Positions 39,106 through 48,022 of a stretch of 64,000 nt of DNA are shown here, in pieces; position 1 is the stretch's first letter; each line of letters begins with the position of its first letter. Location of the stretch: positions 1-64,000 of the forward strand of contig JACKCG010000003.1 of assembly GCA_020634135.1 (NCBI GenBank), read 5' to 3'. The DNA comes from Anaerolineaceae bacterium (GTDB taxonomy: Bacteria; Chloroflexota; Anaerolineae; Aggregatilineales; Phototrophicaceae). The translations under genes were made by a program, and so were the position numbers. The notes beneath the pieces were generated by a model that saw only the letters and a list, made by a program, of their open reading frames with translations, was not told the origin of the DNA and did no database searches.

Positions 39106-40632
39106 ATGAACCAGGACGACAAGCAAACCCTGCTGCGACTCCAGAATATCCACAAATCCTTCCCCGGCGTACACGCACTCAACGACGTGACAATGAGCGT
39201 CCTGCCCGGCGAAATTCACGGTCTGCTCGGTGAAAACGGTGCGGGCAAATCCACCTTGATGAAGATTCTTAACGGGGTCTACCGGGCGGATAGCGGCAAT
39301 ATCGTCTGGCAGGGAAACGCCATTGAGATTCACTCCCCCCAGGACGCGCAACGCAATGGAATCAGCATGATTCATCAGGAACTGGCGCTGGTGGGCTACC
39401 TGGATGCCGGGAAGAACATCTTCCTGGGGCGTGAACCGGGCGGCATCATCCCCGGCACGATCAACTGGGGCAGGATGTACGCCGACGCGGGGCGGATTGT
39501 AGATGAACTGGGACTGGCGATTGATGTCAGACGTCCCGTGCGCTTCTTCTCGCTCGCCCAGCAGCAGATGATTGAAGTCGCCAAAGCGCTCTCGTTGGAA
39601 GCCCGGCTCATCATCATGGATGAGCCAACTTCATCACTTACGGATCGTGAAGTCGAAACCCTGTTCAGCCAGATGCGGGCGCTGCGAGATCGTGGCGTGT
39701 CCATTATCTTCATTTCGCACCGGCTGGAAGAAATTTTTGCGATTTGTGACCGTGTCACCGTTCTGCGCGATGGCGCATGGGTGGCAACCAGCCCAATTGC
39801 CGACCTGACGACGGACACCCTCATCAAATACATGGTCGGGCGCGAAGTTGATCAGATTTTTGAGCCACGTACCGGCAGCATTTCCGGGCAGGTCATCCTG
39901 GAAGTGAAAGACCTGAACCGGGGTGACCGGGTGAAAAATATCACGTTCCAACTGCGCCAGGGCGAAATTCTGGGTATCGCGGGATTAGTCGGTGCGGGGC
40001 GTACCGAAACGCTGGAGACGATCTTTGGGGCACACCCGGCCAGCAGCGGAATCATTCGGGTGAATGGTGAGCAGGTTCGTATCCGCCGCCCTGACCAGGC
40101 GATTAAACAGGGCATCGGCTTTGTGACAGAAGACCGCAAGGGGCAAGGGCTGTTCCCAGCCATGACAGTCGCTATCAACATTGCCATTACCCGGCTGGCG
40201 GAACTCGTGCGCGCAGTCCTGGTCAACCGGGGAGCCGTCAATACGTTAGCGGAAGACTTCATCGCCCGGCTGGACATTCGCACGCCTTCTGCTCAACAAA
40301 AAGTTCAGAACCTGAGCGGCGGCAATCAGCAGAAAGTTATTATCTCGCGCTGGATGACGCTCAATCCGCGTGTCCTGATGCTGGATGAGCCAACTCGCGG
40401 GATTGACGTGGGCGCAAAACACGAAATCTACCGCCTGATGCGCCAGCTCGCCTCGGAAGGGGTGGGAATCATCATGGTTTCCAGCGAACTGCCGGAAATC
40501 CTGGGCGTGAGTGACCGGGTGCTGGTGATGCACGAAGGGCGTATCGCCGGAGAATTCAACCCGCAGCACGCCACGCAGGACGATCTGATGACTGCCGCAA
40601 CCGGCATGGTTCAGGAGGGCTTTCGCTTATGA
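39106..40632 (+). CDS. rbsA: Ribose-type ABC transporter ATPase with two nucleotide-binding domains
   Basis: A frame runs from 39055, but the ATG at 39106 has AGGA upstream and gives the normal 508 residues. Domain 1 has Walker A G-E-N-G-A-G-K-S at 42-49, a degenerate signature S-L-A-Q-Q-Q and Walker B L-I-I-M-D-E-P. Domain 2 has a Walker A lacking the Lys (G-L-V-G-A-G-R-T-E) and the good signature L-S-G-G-N-Q-Q-K near 405, with V-L-M-L-D-E-P-T-R-G-I-D-V-G. This asymmetry is normal for RbsA/MglA proteins. Its stop overlaps the next permease start by ATGA. Confidence 0.93.
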   Translation: MNQDDKQTLLRLQNIHKSFPGVHALNDVTMSVLPGEIHGLLGENGAGKSTLMKILNGVYRADSGNIVWQGNAIEIHSPQDAQRNGISMIHQELALVGYLDAGKNIFLGREPGGIIPGTINWGRMYADAGRIVDELGLAIDVRRPVRFFSLAQQQMIEVAKALSLEARLIIMDEPTSSLTDREVETLFSQMRALRDRGVSIIFISHRLEEIFAICDRVTVLRDGAWVATSPIADLTTDTLIKYMVGREVDQIFEPRTGSISGQVILEVKDLNRGDRVKNITFQLRQGEILGIAGLVGAGRTETLETIFGAHPASSGIIRVNGEQVRIRRPDQAIKQGIGFVTEDRKGQGLFPAMTVAINIAITRLAELVRAVLVNRGAVNTLAEDFIARLDIRTPSAQQKVQNLSGGNQQKVIISRWMTLNPRVLMLDEPTRGIDVGAKHEIYRLMRQLASEGVGIIMVSSELPEILGVSDRVLVMHEGRIAGEFNPQHATQDDLMTAATGMVQEGFRL

Positions 40633-41621
40633 CTTCGCATGTCCGCGATTTATCCTGGCAGGTAGTTGTCGGTGGAATGCTGCGGCGCGGCATCGTGCTG
40701 ATTGTTCTGGTCGGACTGATGACCTATTTCGCCAGCCAGTCTGACCGCTTTTTCCAATCACGTAACCTCGTCAATATCCTCGAACAGAATGCCGCGTTGA
40801 TGATCGTCACAGTGGGCATGACTCTCACGATGCTTATCGCCGGGATTGATCTTTCGGTGGGTTCGGTGGCGGCGCTGGCAGGTGCGATTTCCGCCGGGTT
40901 GATCGTCAATAACGGGTTTTCGTTTGAAGTCAGTGTGGTGGTAACGCTGGCGCTGGGGTTCGCCATCGGCCTTCTCAATGGCGGGCTGATTATCTGGGGT
41001 AAGCTCCCGCCGTTCATCGCAACGCTGGCGATGCTTGGGATTGGACGCGGCCTGACACTATTGTACACCGAAGGCCGCCCAATTTCACTCAATGGAGTGG
41101 ATCAATACACGTTCTACGGGCGCGGTGATGTGACCCTGCCGGTATTCGGGCAAACACCGGTATCGGTACTGGTGGCTCTCGCGGTTGTGATGATTGTTTC
41201 GGTTATTCTGAGCGCGACCCGCTTCGGCCTGCATATATACGCGATTGGCGGCAGCGAGGAAACCGCACGTCTCGCCGGAGTGCCGGTGACTCGTGTCAAG
41301 ATGATCGTATATGGCAGCAGCGGCATGTTGGCGGCGCTGGGTGGGATGCTGCTGACAGCTCGCCTGTTTTCCGCACAGCCTCAGGCAGCAGTCGGTATGG
41401 AACTCGACGCGATTGCGGCGGCTGTTTTAGGTGGTGTGAGTCTGTTTGGGGGTGTCGGTAACGTCATCGGCGCAGTCACTGGGGGGCTGTTGATCGGCGT
41501 TCTCAGCAACGGTATGAACTTGCTACGCCTCGCGTCATTCCTGCAACAGATGATCCAGGGTACAGTGCTGGTCGTGGCCGTTGCCATTGATATGATTATC
41601 AAACGGATTGAAGGGGTTTGA
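40629..41621 (+). CDS. Ribose-type ABC transporter permease 2
   Basis: The 330-residue membrane protein belongs to the same family as the permease at 36871. T-V-G-M-T-L-T-M-L-I-A-G-I-D-L-S-V-G-S near residue 61-79, G-K-L-P-P-F-I-A-T-L-A-M-L near 124, F-G-L-H-I-Y-A-I-G-G-S-E-E-T-A-R-L-A-G-V near 200 and V-S-L-F-G-G-V-G-N near 277 are the family marks. It is coupled to the ATPase by a four-base overlap. The operon contains no recognisable ribokinase. Two permeases with one ATPase and one binding protein suggest a heterodimeric channel or two alternative transporters. Confidence 0.9.
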   Translation: MTSHVRDLSWQVVVGGMLRRGIVLIVLVGLMTYFASQSDRFFQSRNLVNILEQNAALMIVTVGMTLTMLIAGIDLSVGSVAALAGAISAGLIVNNGFSFEVSVVVTLALGFAIGLLNGGLIIWGKLPPFIATLAMLGIGRGLTLLYTEGRPISLNGVDQYTFYGRGDVTLPVFGQTPVSVLVALAVVMIVSVILSATRFGLHIYAIGGSEETARLAGVPVTRVKMIVYGSSGMLAALGGMLLTARLFSAQPQAAVGMELDAIAAAVLGGVSLFGGVGNVIGAVTGGLLIGVLSNGMNLLRLASFLQQMIQGTVLVVAVAIDMIIKRIEGV

Positions 41622-41863
41622 ACGCGCATGATGCCAGCCGGTTAAATCCACTGGCACCGGTTAGAGTACGCTGTAGATGGCTAGAGACGGCGAAGGTGTT
41701 CCAGGCCCCCAAGACGCTGCTGTTCAAAGGATATTGTGGTAGACGAAAGCATGGCCTATCCGGGTGAATAGGCTGAATCTGCTGCACGCGCTTCACTGAC
41801 GACGATCTCCCCGATAAATATAGAGTCTGGTTATCCACAGAACCTTTTCAGCGCCACAAAAAA

Positions 41864-41884
41864 GGGAGAGTCTCAGACCCTCCC
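41864..41884. repeat. Palindromic repeat of the GGGAGGGTCT family
   Basis: GGGAGAGTCT and AGACCCTCCC are inverted arms with one mismatch, followed by CCTGCCA. The repeat lies between the convergent permease and TAL-PGI genes. The gap of 292 bases holds nothing else that I recognise. Confidence 0.7.
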
Positions 41885-41913
41885 CTGCCAGAAAACCGAC
41901 ACAGATCAGCGAA

Positions 41914-44781
41914 TTACCGCCGCCGTTCTTCCACCATGTCAATCGCCTTGAGCAGCGTGTTCAGGCCTTTCTCCACACTGCCGGCGATATGCAGGCGGAC
42001 AGCCCGGCGATCTTTGCCCCGCAGCGCTTCCAGGTCACCCGCTGCCTGTGCCGCTGCCAGGACGCCAAAGGTATACGGTTCACCTGGCACGGCGCAGTCA
42101 TGCACCACATCGGTTGTAATCTGGATGAACGCCCCTTTGTTTGGCCCACCCTTGTGTAACTGCCCGGTGCTGTGCAGGTAGCGCGGCCCGTAGCCGAGGG
42201 TGACGGCCCGGCGCGTCGCATGGCGCAACCGGCGCTGCACTTCTTCCAGTACAGCCTGGTTGGCGTCCGTCATCGGCACATAGGCCAGCAGCGCGAAATA
42301 GTCCCCGGAACGACTGGAATTGATGAGCGCCGCCAGCATACTCGTCAGGTCGCTGCTGCTGTAATTATGCTGCAAGCACAGTTCGCTCAGGCTGCGCAGC
42401 ATGGCATCATCGGCATACAGCGCCACAGTCGCCTCGGTGAGGGAGATTTCAGTGGTGGGCAGGCTGCCGTGCTCGGTGTAATACGCCAGCAGTCGCCCGG
42501 TATTCTCTTTACTTTCCGTCACATTCGGTTCATCAAACGGGTTGATACTCAGGATTTTACCGGCCACCGCCGTCGCAAACTCCCAGCGGAAGAACTCACC
42601 CGCCAGTGCGTAACGGTCTGGCAGGTACAGGGTAACACGGGGGTTTCCCGCTTCCCGCAGCGTCCGGATTCCGGCATCGAGTTCGTCATTGTCCGCTTCG
42701 CCATCCACCCGCAGGTAAATAAACAGGCGGTCAGAGCCGAAATCGTGGGGATTACCCACTGATGCGCCAACCACCGGCAGGATACCAACACCTTCTTTGC
42801 CCGTGCTTTCAGCGATCAACTGCTCGGCCCAACTACCAAAACTGCTCACCGCCGCGCTGCCATGAATCGTCACTTTGTCGCGTCCCTGTCGGGCGAGTAC
42901 ACCCAGGATAGCGCCCAGGTACAGGCCGGGATGAAGCTGCGCCGGGACGATCTCCCCACAGGCCAGCATCATGTTCTCGGCACTCGCCCACATCCGATCC
43001 AGGTCAAGGCCGATGAGCGCCGCCGGAACCATGCCGAAATAGCTCAGCGCACTGTAACGCCCGCCAATATCCGCCGGGTTGAGGAAGGTATCACGGAAGC
43101 CCTTCTCTTTCGCCAGCGCCTCCAGGCCGGAGCCGGGGTCGGTGATGGCGATGAACTGCTCACCGCGCTCGCCGGTCATCTGGTAAAAATGCTTGAAGAA
43201 GGACATGGTCTCAATCGTCCCGCCCGACTTGCTGGAGACCAGGAACAGTGTATGCTGCGGGTCTATCGCTTCCTCAACCGCCAGCACAGAAGCCGGTTCG
43301 GTGCTGTCCAGCATCAGAAATTCAGGGAATCCCGGTTGGCGGCCAAAGGTGCGGTACAGCACTTCCGGCGCGAGGCTGCTGCCACCCATACCCAATAACA
43401 CCACATGGGCGATGTCGCTCCCTTTGATACTGGCCTGCAATGCCTTGAGCCGGTCACGGTCTATCGTTCGGGTGACATCCAGCCATCCCAGGCGGTTGTT
43501 TATCTTGGCAATAGTGGCGCTGTGGTCTTTCCAGAAGCTGCCATCATGCCCCCAGATGCGTCCGGCGGCGAATTCGCTGTTCAGGTCATTCAGGGCGGCC
43601 TGCACTGCGTCACTGTAGGTCCCCAGGGCGAGGTTCTGCTTCTGGATAACACCGGCCTTAAGCACATTGCGCTTGGTTTCGACCTGCTCGATCAGGCCCT
43701 CAAAGGCATCAGCAAAGGAGGCGACACCATCCAGTTGCAGTTGGTGCGTCACCTGATCCATATCCACATTGACCGCCGCTAACTGGGCCATCACCTGGTC
43801 GGCATCATCAATAGCTTCCAACAGTGAGTCACTGACCGTCCCATGATCCTTGAACGCCTTAAGCGTCGCCGGGGGTAGCGTATTGACGGTATCTTTGGCG
43901 ATGAGGGAATCGACGTAGAGGGTATCGGAGTAGGCGGCATTTTTCGTGCCGGTGGACGCCCACAGCGGGCGCTGTACCTGTGCCCCGGCCTCGCGCAGTT
44001 TGGCGAAGTAGTCCCCGTAAAACAGGCGCATAAACCGTTTGTAGGCGATCTTGGCGTTGGCGATAGCCGCTTTACCCAGCAGTTGGTTGTTGGCCGTCAC
44101 CTGGTCAATCTTGCGCCCCTGCGCCGCGCGGATACTGTTTTGCAGTATCTGGTCTACCATCGTATCAATGCGGCTGACAAAAAAGCTGGCAACCGAGGCA
44201 ACGTGGCTGATGTCCTCACCGGCAGCCAGGCGTTTTTCCAGACCATGAATATAAGCCCTGGCGACTTCCTCATAGTTCTGCACGGAGAAAATCAATGTCA
44301 CGTTGACATTGATCCCAGCGGCAATCGCGTCCTCAATCGCGGGGATGCCCGCCGGGGTCGCCGGGATTTTTATCATCAGGTTCGGGCGATTCACCAGGGC
44401 GAACAGCCGTTTCGCTTCGGCCAGTGTGGTCGCCGTATCGTTGGCGATTAACGGCGAAACTTCCAGGCTGACATAACCATCGCGCTTGTTGGTGGCGTCG
44501 TAAATCGGACGGAACATATCGAGCGCCCGCTGAATATCTTCGACTGCCAGCCGCTCGTAAATCGCATTAGCATCCAGGTCGAGCATCGTGCCAATCGCGC
44601 TGTCATAGTCTTCTGAGTCCCCGATGGCCTTCTGGAAAATCGAAGGATTGGATGTAACGCCGATCACGCCATAATTATCTATCCAGTCCTGCAATTCTCC
44701 ACTCTCAAGCGAACGCCGGTGGATATAGTCCAGCCAGATGCTTTGACCGTGCGCCTGTGCTGCAACAGGGGGATTACTCAT
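41914..44781 (-). CDS. Bifunctional transaldolase/phosphoglucose isomerase
   Basis: The 955-residue fusion joins the pentose phosphate pathway to glycolysis. Residues about 1-370 are a TalB/TAL-type transaldolase: G-V-T-S-N-P-S-I-F near 40, the Schiff-base Lys in N-L-M-I-K-I-P-A-T near 138, and V-N-V-T-L-I-F-S near 160. Residues about 390-955 are a phosphoglucose isomerase: L-L-G-M-G-G-S-S-L-A-P-E-V near 463, S-S-K-S-G-G-T near 515, and G-S-A-A-V-S-S-F-G near 643. The ATG has AAGGAG at proper distance. Fusion of these enzymes is known in several bacterial phyla. Together with RbsD and Rbs-type import it suits ribose entering the pentose phosphate pathway. Confidence 0.93.
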   Translation of the reverse strand: MSNPPVAAQAHGQSIWLDYIHRRSLESGELQDWIDNYGVIGVTSNPSIFQKAIGDSEDYDSAIGTMLDLDANAIYERLAVEDIQRALDMFRPIYDATNKRDGYVSLEVSPLIANDTATTLAEAKRLFALVNRPNLMIKIPATPAGIPAIEDAIAAGINVNVTLIFSVQNYEEVARAYIHGLEKRLAAGEDISHVASVASFFVSRIDTMVDQILQNSIRAAQGRKIDQVTANNQLLGKAAIANAKIAYKRFMRLFYGDYFAKLREAGAQVQRPLWASTGTKNAAYSDTLYVDSLIAKDTVNTLPPATLKAFKDHGTVSDSLLEAIDDADQVMAQLAAVNVDMDQVTHQLQLDGVASFADAFEGLIEQVETKRNVLKAGVIQKQNLALGTYSDAVQAALNDLNSEFAAGRIWGHDGSFWKDHSATIAKINNRLGWLDVTRTIDRDRLKALQASIKGSDIAHVVLLGMGGSSLAPEVLYRTFGRQPGFPEFLMLDSTEPASVLAVEEAIDPQHTLFLVSSKSGGTIETMSFFKHFYQMTGERGEQFIAITDPGSGLEALAKEKGFRDTFLNPADIGGRYSALSYFGMVPAALIGLDLDRMWASAENMMLACGEIVPAQLHPGLYLGAILGVLARQGRDKVTIHGSAAVSSFGSWAEQLIAESTGKEGVGILPVVGASVGNPHDFGSDRLFIYLRVDGEADNDELDAGIRTLREAGNPRVTLYLPDRYALAGEFFRWEFATAVAGKILSINPFDEPNVTESKENTGRLLAYYTEHGSLPTTEISLTEATVALYADDAMLRSLSELCLQHNYSSSDLTSMLAALINSSRSGDYFALLAYVPMTDANQAVLEEVQRRLRHATRRAVTLGYGPRYLHSTGQLHKGGPNKGAFIQITTDVVHDCAVPGEPYTFGVLAAAQAAGDLEALRGKDRRAVRLHIAGSVEKGLNTLLKAIDMVEERRR

Positions 44782-44929
44782 GGCAAAAACTCCTTAACCC
44801 GGTCCGGGTTCTTGATTGTGTAACGAACTGCCCCGTAGTATACCGTCAGTTGTGGCGATGGGGGTATAGTGGACGGCGTGACAGCGCGTTAAGATAATGA
44901 GCTAATCAACTATCTGGCTGGCCTGCTAT

Positions 44930-45520
44930 CTACCGCCGGGGTGTGCTGCGGGACGAACTGCCTGACGACGATTTGCGCCCCTGCGTCGTCGTGCCGGAGT
45001 AGGGCTTGCGAGTCTGGGTCGTCGCGGGGCGGCTGGTCGGAAATTTGGATGACATGGGCTGTGGCGGCTTCTTCGCCGCTGGTTTGGGCGGCGTGCCTTC
45101 CCGCGCCCGTAGGGTGCGCCGCACTTCTCTGAGCAGCACATCGCTGTTGGTGTAATCCCCCGCCAATGGGATCAAAAAGACCGGCGCGACAACAATGGTG
45201 ATGATGCCCGGCAGCCCGTTACCGGAAATAATCAGGAAAAATCCAGCCAGCACCATCCCCACGATGATGAATGCCCGCTGGCGGGGCGCGACTCCGTCGG
45301 GCACATAACCATTAATCGTGGTGACCCCTTTGTCCCGTTTCATGTGCCCCTGCAACCGGGTCTTGCGAGAGAAGACGCGGGCCACTTTAGATGACATTGT
45401 CAGCGAAAACGTACCATTTTTATCCGACCAGCCTTCAATCTGACGGCTGGTTTGCAGGCGTTCTTGCAGCGCCTTGTGGCATTCCGTAATTGTCATGTGT
45501 GTCATGAGTTCAAATCGCAC
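44930..45520 (-). CDS. Membrane protein with two helices and a basic Ser/Thr/Pro tail (GTG start)
   Basis: A strong AAAGGAGG seven bases before the GTG at 45520 sets the start; an ATG six bases upstream is out of frame and stops at once. The 196-residue protein has a compact N-terminal region (residues about 1-70), two membrane helices (about 83-100 and 104-122) and a tail of about 55 residues rich in Lys, Arg, Ser, Thr and Pro. The N-terminal part (C-H-K-A-L-Q-E-R-L then T-F-S-L-T-M-S-S-K-V) reads like a small soluble domain found in other membrane proteins of unknown role. I do not recognise the family. The tail may interact with the wall or nucleic acid. Confidence 0.6.
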   Translation of the reverse strand: MRFELMTHMTITECHKALQERLQTSRQIEGWSDKNGTFSLTMSSKVARVFSRKTRLQGHMKRDKGVTTINGYVPDGVAPRQRAFIIVGMVLAGFFLIISGNGLPGIITIVVAPVFLIPLAGDYTNSDVLLREVRRTLRAREGTPPKPAAKKPPQPMSSKFPTSRPATTQTRKPYSGTTTQGRKSSSGSSSRSTPRR

Positions 45521-45606
45521 GCATAATCCTCCTTTCTGGCAAGCCCCGGTGCAAGGGGGCGATGCAGCCGCCCGGCGGCTGCGGAAAACCGCCCTGACTC
45601 AGCACC

Positions 45607-46377
45607 TTATAACATCGGGATCGTTGCGCCGCCATCCACCACGAACACCTGCCCGGTGGCGAAGTTCGATGCCGGAGACGCCAGGTAGAGCGCAATCCCG
45701 GCGATGTCTTCCGGCTGGCCGATGCGTCCCACCGGCGTGCGTGCCAGCACACCATTGAGCAGGTCATCGTTATCCCAGATCGCCTGGGCGAACTTCGTCT
45801 GCACCAGCCCCGGCGCGATGGCGTTCACCTGGATATTGTCGCTCCCCAGTTCCATCGCCAGCGTCTGCGTCAGGTTAATTACCGCCGCTTTTGTGATACT
45901 GTAGATGCCCTGCATCCGGCCCGGGCGCAGCCCATTGACCGAAGCGACATTGATAATTTTGCCGCCGCCATTGGCCCGCATCACCTTGACCGCTGCCTGG
46001 GTCAGCCACACGTTGCCCATCAGGTTGACTTCGATGGTTTTCTGCCACATGCTGTCTTCAGCTTCGAGCAGTGTGCCAAAATGCGGGTTGGTCGCGGCGT
46101 TGTTCACCAGGATATCCACCCGGCCATAGGCGGCAACCGTCTGCCTCACCAGCGAGACGAGCGCGGCTTTGTCGCCGTTGTGGGCGGCAATCGCCCGCGC
46201 CTCTCCCCCATTGGCGCGGATACCCTCAGCTACCGGGTCCAGCCCATCCTGCTTGCGGCTGCTGATAACGACCTTCGCACCGGCCCCGGCCAGTCGCCCG
46301 GCAATCGCTTGCCCGATCCCGCGCGACGCCCCGGTAACAATGGCGACTTTTCCCTCAAGATTAAAAGGATTATCCAT
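45607..46377 (-). CDS. SDR-family oxidoreductase (gluconate/3-oxoacyl reductase-like)
   Basis: An open frame runs to 46623, but the ATG at 46377 is preceded by GGAG with 8-base spacing and begins like other family members, giving 256 residues. Residues 13-19 show T-G-A-S-R-G-I-G. N-N-A-A is near 91, the catalytic Ser near 145 (N-V-A-S-V-N-G), and Y-S-I-T-K near 158. The end V-D-G-G-A-T is classical. The short distance between Ser and Tyr is as usual in classical SDRs. The substrate is not evident. GGLRPGRMQG-like wording between Ser and Tyr is common in glucose/gluconate-type SDRs. Confidence 0.9.
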   Translation of the reverse strand: MDNPFNLEGKVAIVTGASRGIGQAIAGRLAGAGAKVVISSRKQDGLDPVAEGIRANGGEARAIAAHNGDKAALVSLVRQTVAAYGRVDILVNNAATNPHFGTLLEAEDSMWQKTIEVNLMGNVWLTQAAVKVMRANGGGKIINVASVNGLRPGRMQGIYSITKAAVINLTQTLAMELGSDNIQVNAIAPGLVQTKFAQAIWDNDDLLNGVLARTPVGRIGQPEDIAGIALYLASPASNFATGQVFVVDGGATIPML

Positions 46378-46552
46378 TAAAAACGCTCCATCATACAGAA
46401 CAATTGCACTAACTTTTGCCTGAGGTTCAACATTGCAAGTGTAACATAAGCGCCGGCACACTTCTACCGGAATCCATAACGGAAAATGGGTTGCACTGCC
46501 CGTTTGTGGTATCATCATACGTGATGCGGTGAAAGAACGGGGAGACGGATAG

Positions 46553-47023
46553 GTGCGGCCATCACGGTTGGAAATGATTGAAAAGCGGCGGCGCAATTTG
46601 CGCATTATCTTCATCGGCATCATTCTGGTGACTCTGCCGTTTTACTGCGCCGGGATTCTCCTGTGGGGGACTGCCCCCCGTAATGGCATCCAGGATACAG
46701 CCAGCACAACGCCGACAAACACCGCGTTGCCCACTGTCCCCGGCCAGCCAAGCATCACCCCGCTGCCGATCACGGTAGGCGCAGTTACCGACTTCGCGCC
46801 GACCCAGTTTATCCCCACGGTTGTCGCGCCAACCTTCGCACCGCCGACGCTCATCGCGCCAACGCGCTTTGTCTCTGCAACGCCGACAATCTTTGTGCCG
46901 CCAACGGCGACCACGCCGCCCCCCCTGCCGCCCAGTGCGACACCACCTATCATTATCCCGCCGACATCCGGGCTGCCGACGGATTTCACGCCGCTGCCGT
47001 TCGATACACCCAGCAGTCCGTAA
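46553..47023 (+). CDS. Small membrane protein with Thr/Pro-rich exported tail (GTG start)
   Basis: The GTG at 46553 follows GGGGAGACGGATAG; an ATG at 46574 is the alternative. The 156-residue protein has a basic N-terminus (E-K-R-R-R-N-L-R-I-I), one membrane helix with the motif I-L-V-T-L-P-F-Y-C-A-G-I-L-L-W-G-T-A-P and then about 115 residues of Pro, Thr and short hydrophobic blocks. The helix and flanks are nearly the same as in the next gene (T-L-P-F-Y-C-A-G-A/I-L-L-W-G-T-A-P-R), so they are tandem paralogues. The Cys in the helix is conserved. A wall-spanning stalk or O-glycosylated mucin-like segment is plausible. Confidence 0.6.
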   Translation: MRPSRLEMIEKRRRNLRIIFIGIILVTLPFYCAGILLWGTAPRNGIQDTASTTPTNTALPTVPGQPSITPLPITVGAVTDFAPTQFIPTVVAPTFAPPTLIAPTRFVSATPTIFVPPTATTPPPLPPSATPPIIIPPTSGLPTDFTPLPFDTPSSP

Positions 47024-47134
47024 CCAGTCCGGCGGTATTTTTGAGCGCGGGCTTTCGTGGTATAGTGGAGCGCGGATTGCAAGCTTGTTACTATCGGTTC
47101 GGGCAGGTATATAGACCTAGCAGCAGGGTAAAAT

Positions 47135-47758
47135 ATGGGGTATCAGACTCTCGAAGCCGTCGAACGGCGGCGACGTAACATTCGCATCATTCTGTTCGTC
47201 ATCATCCTGGCGACTCTGCCGTTTTACTGTGCCGGGGCACTGCTGTGGGGGACTGCCCCGCGCCGCACTGCCGCGCCTACCACTTTACCGCCAACGTTTA
47301 CACCCATCGGCGGCGATCAGGCAGTTGTCACCAGTACCCTGCCATCCACCAGCACGCCCTTATTCGTAACGGCGACACAGCTCAGCCCCTTGCAGCCAAC
47401 ACCAGGTCAGTTCTTCATCCCAACCCGGCTAGTCAGCCCGACGCCGTTCTTCATCCCCACTTCGACCCTGGCGCCCACACTCACACTCTTCCCAACCGCG
47501 ACACCAATCGTGCTGCCAACCAATACGCCAATTCCGTTGCCAACCAATACGCCGCTGCCGCTGCCATCGGATACACCGCTGCCACTGCCGACGGATACGC
47601 CGCTGCCGCTGCCGACGGATACGCCGATACCACTGCCAACCAATACGCCGATTCCGTTACCGACGGACACGCCGCTGCCACTGCCATCAGATACACCGCT
47701 GCCTTTCCCAACCCAGACGCCGCTGCCTTTCCCGACATCCACACCGGAAGGCGGGTAA
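47135..47758 (+). CDS. Small membrane protein with tandem Thr/Pro repeat stalk
   Basis: The 207-residue paralogue of the preceding gene shares the basic N-terminus (E-R-R-R-R-N-I-R-I-I) and the helix with P-F-Y-C-A-G. The rest is a Thr/Pro-rich stalk. Residues about 123-202 are ten tandem units of eight residues of the type T-P-L-P-L-P-T-D. Such stalks are usually outside the cell and often O-glycosylated; the GT39- and GT87-like enzymes at the start of the window are candidates for that, though this is inference. A weak AGGG precedes the ATG. The unit number is likely to vary between strains. Confidence 0.65.
   Translation: MGYQTLEAVERRRRNIRIILFVIILATLPFYCAGALLWGTAPRRTAAPTTLPPTFTPIGGDQAVVTSTLPSTSTPLFVTATQLSPLQPTPGQFFIPTRLVSPTPFFIPTSTLAPTLTLFPTATPIVLPTNTPIPLPTNTPLPLPSDTPLPLPTDTPLPLPTDTPIPLPTNTPIPLPTDTPLPLPSDTPLPFPTQTPLPFPTSTPEGG
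47501..47740. repeat. Ten tandem 24-base units encoding an eight-residue Pro/Thr repeat
   Basis: The unit is close to ACGCCGCTGCCACTGCCGAC. Successive copies differ by single changes (I for L, N for D, S for T). The repeat lies fully in frame. Confidence 0.85.
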
Positions 47759-47814
47759 AGTCTTAGCTCAAATTGGTATGCATTGGCAGATAGCGGATAC
47801 ACCGCATGTCCGTA

Positions 47815-47852
47815 CAATCTAATCCGTATCGGGCAATCTAATCCGTATCGGG
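47815..47852. repeat. Exact 19-base tandem duplication
   Basis: CAATCTAATCCGTATCGGG occurs twice, directly adjacent (47815-47833 and 47834-47852), in the 264-base gap before the first M42 gene. Nothing else in this gap is recognised apart from the Shine-Dalgarno at 48009. Confidence 0.85.
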
Positions 47853-48022
47853 CGTCAGGCAGTTGGGTACGAGGCTTTCGCTCTTTGTTGTGCTGGCGAA
47901 TTGGGTGACGACTAAACAGAGTGGATTTCACCCCATCCTGTGGGCTTACCCGGAAAACCATGCAGGGAATCACATTCCCTGACGGTGGCCGTTACCCGAC
48001 TTTCTTATAAGGAGAATATCCC

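Noticed and set aside
47501..47740. Regular repeats considered as a CRISPR array
   Set aside because: The units are contiguous with no spacers and are in frame, encoding a Pro/Thr repeat.
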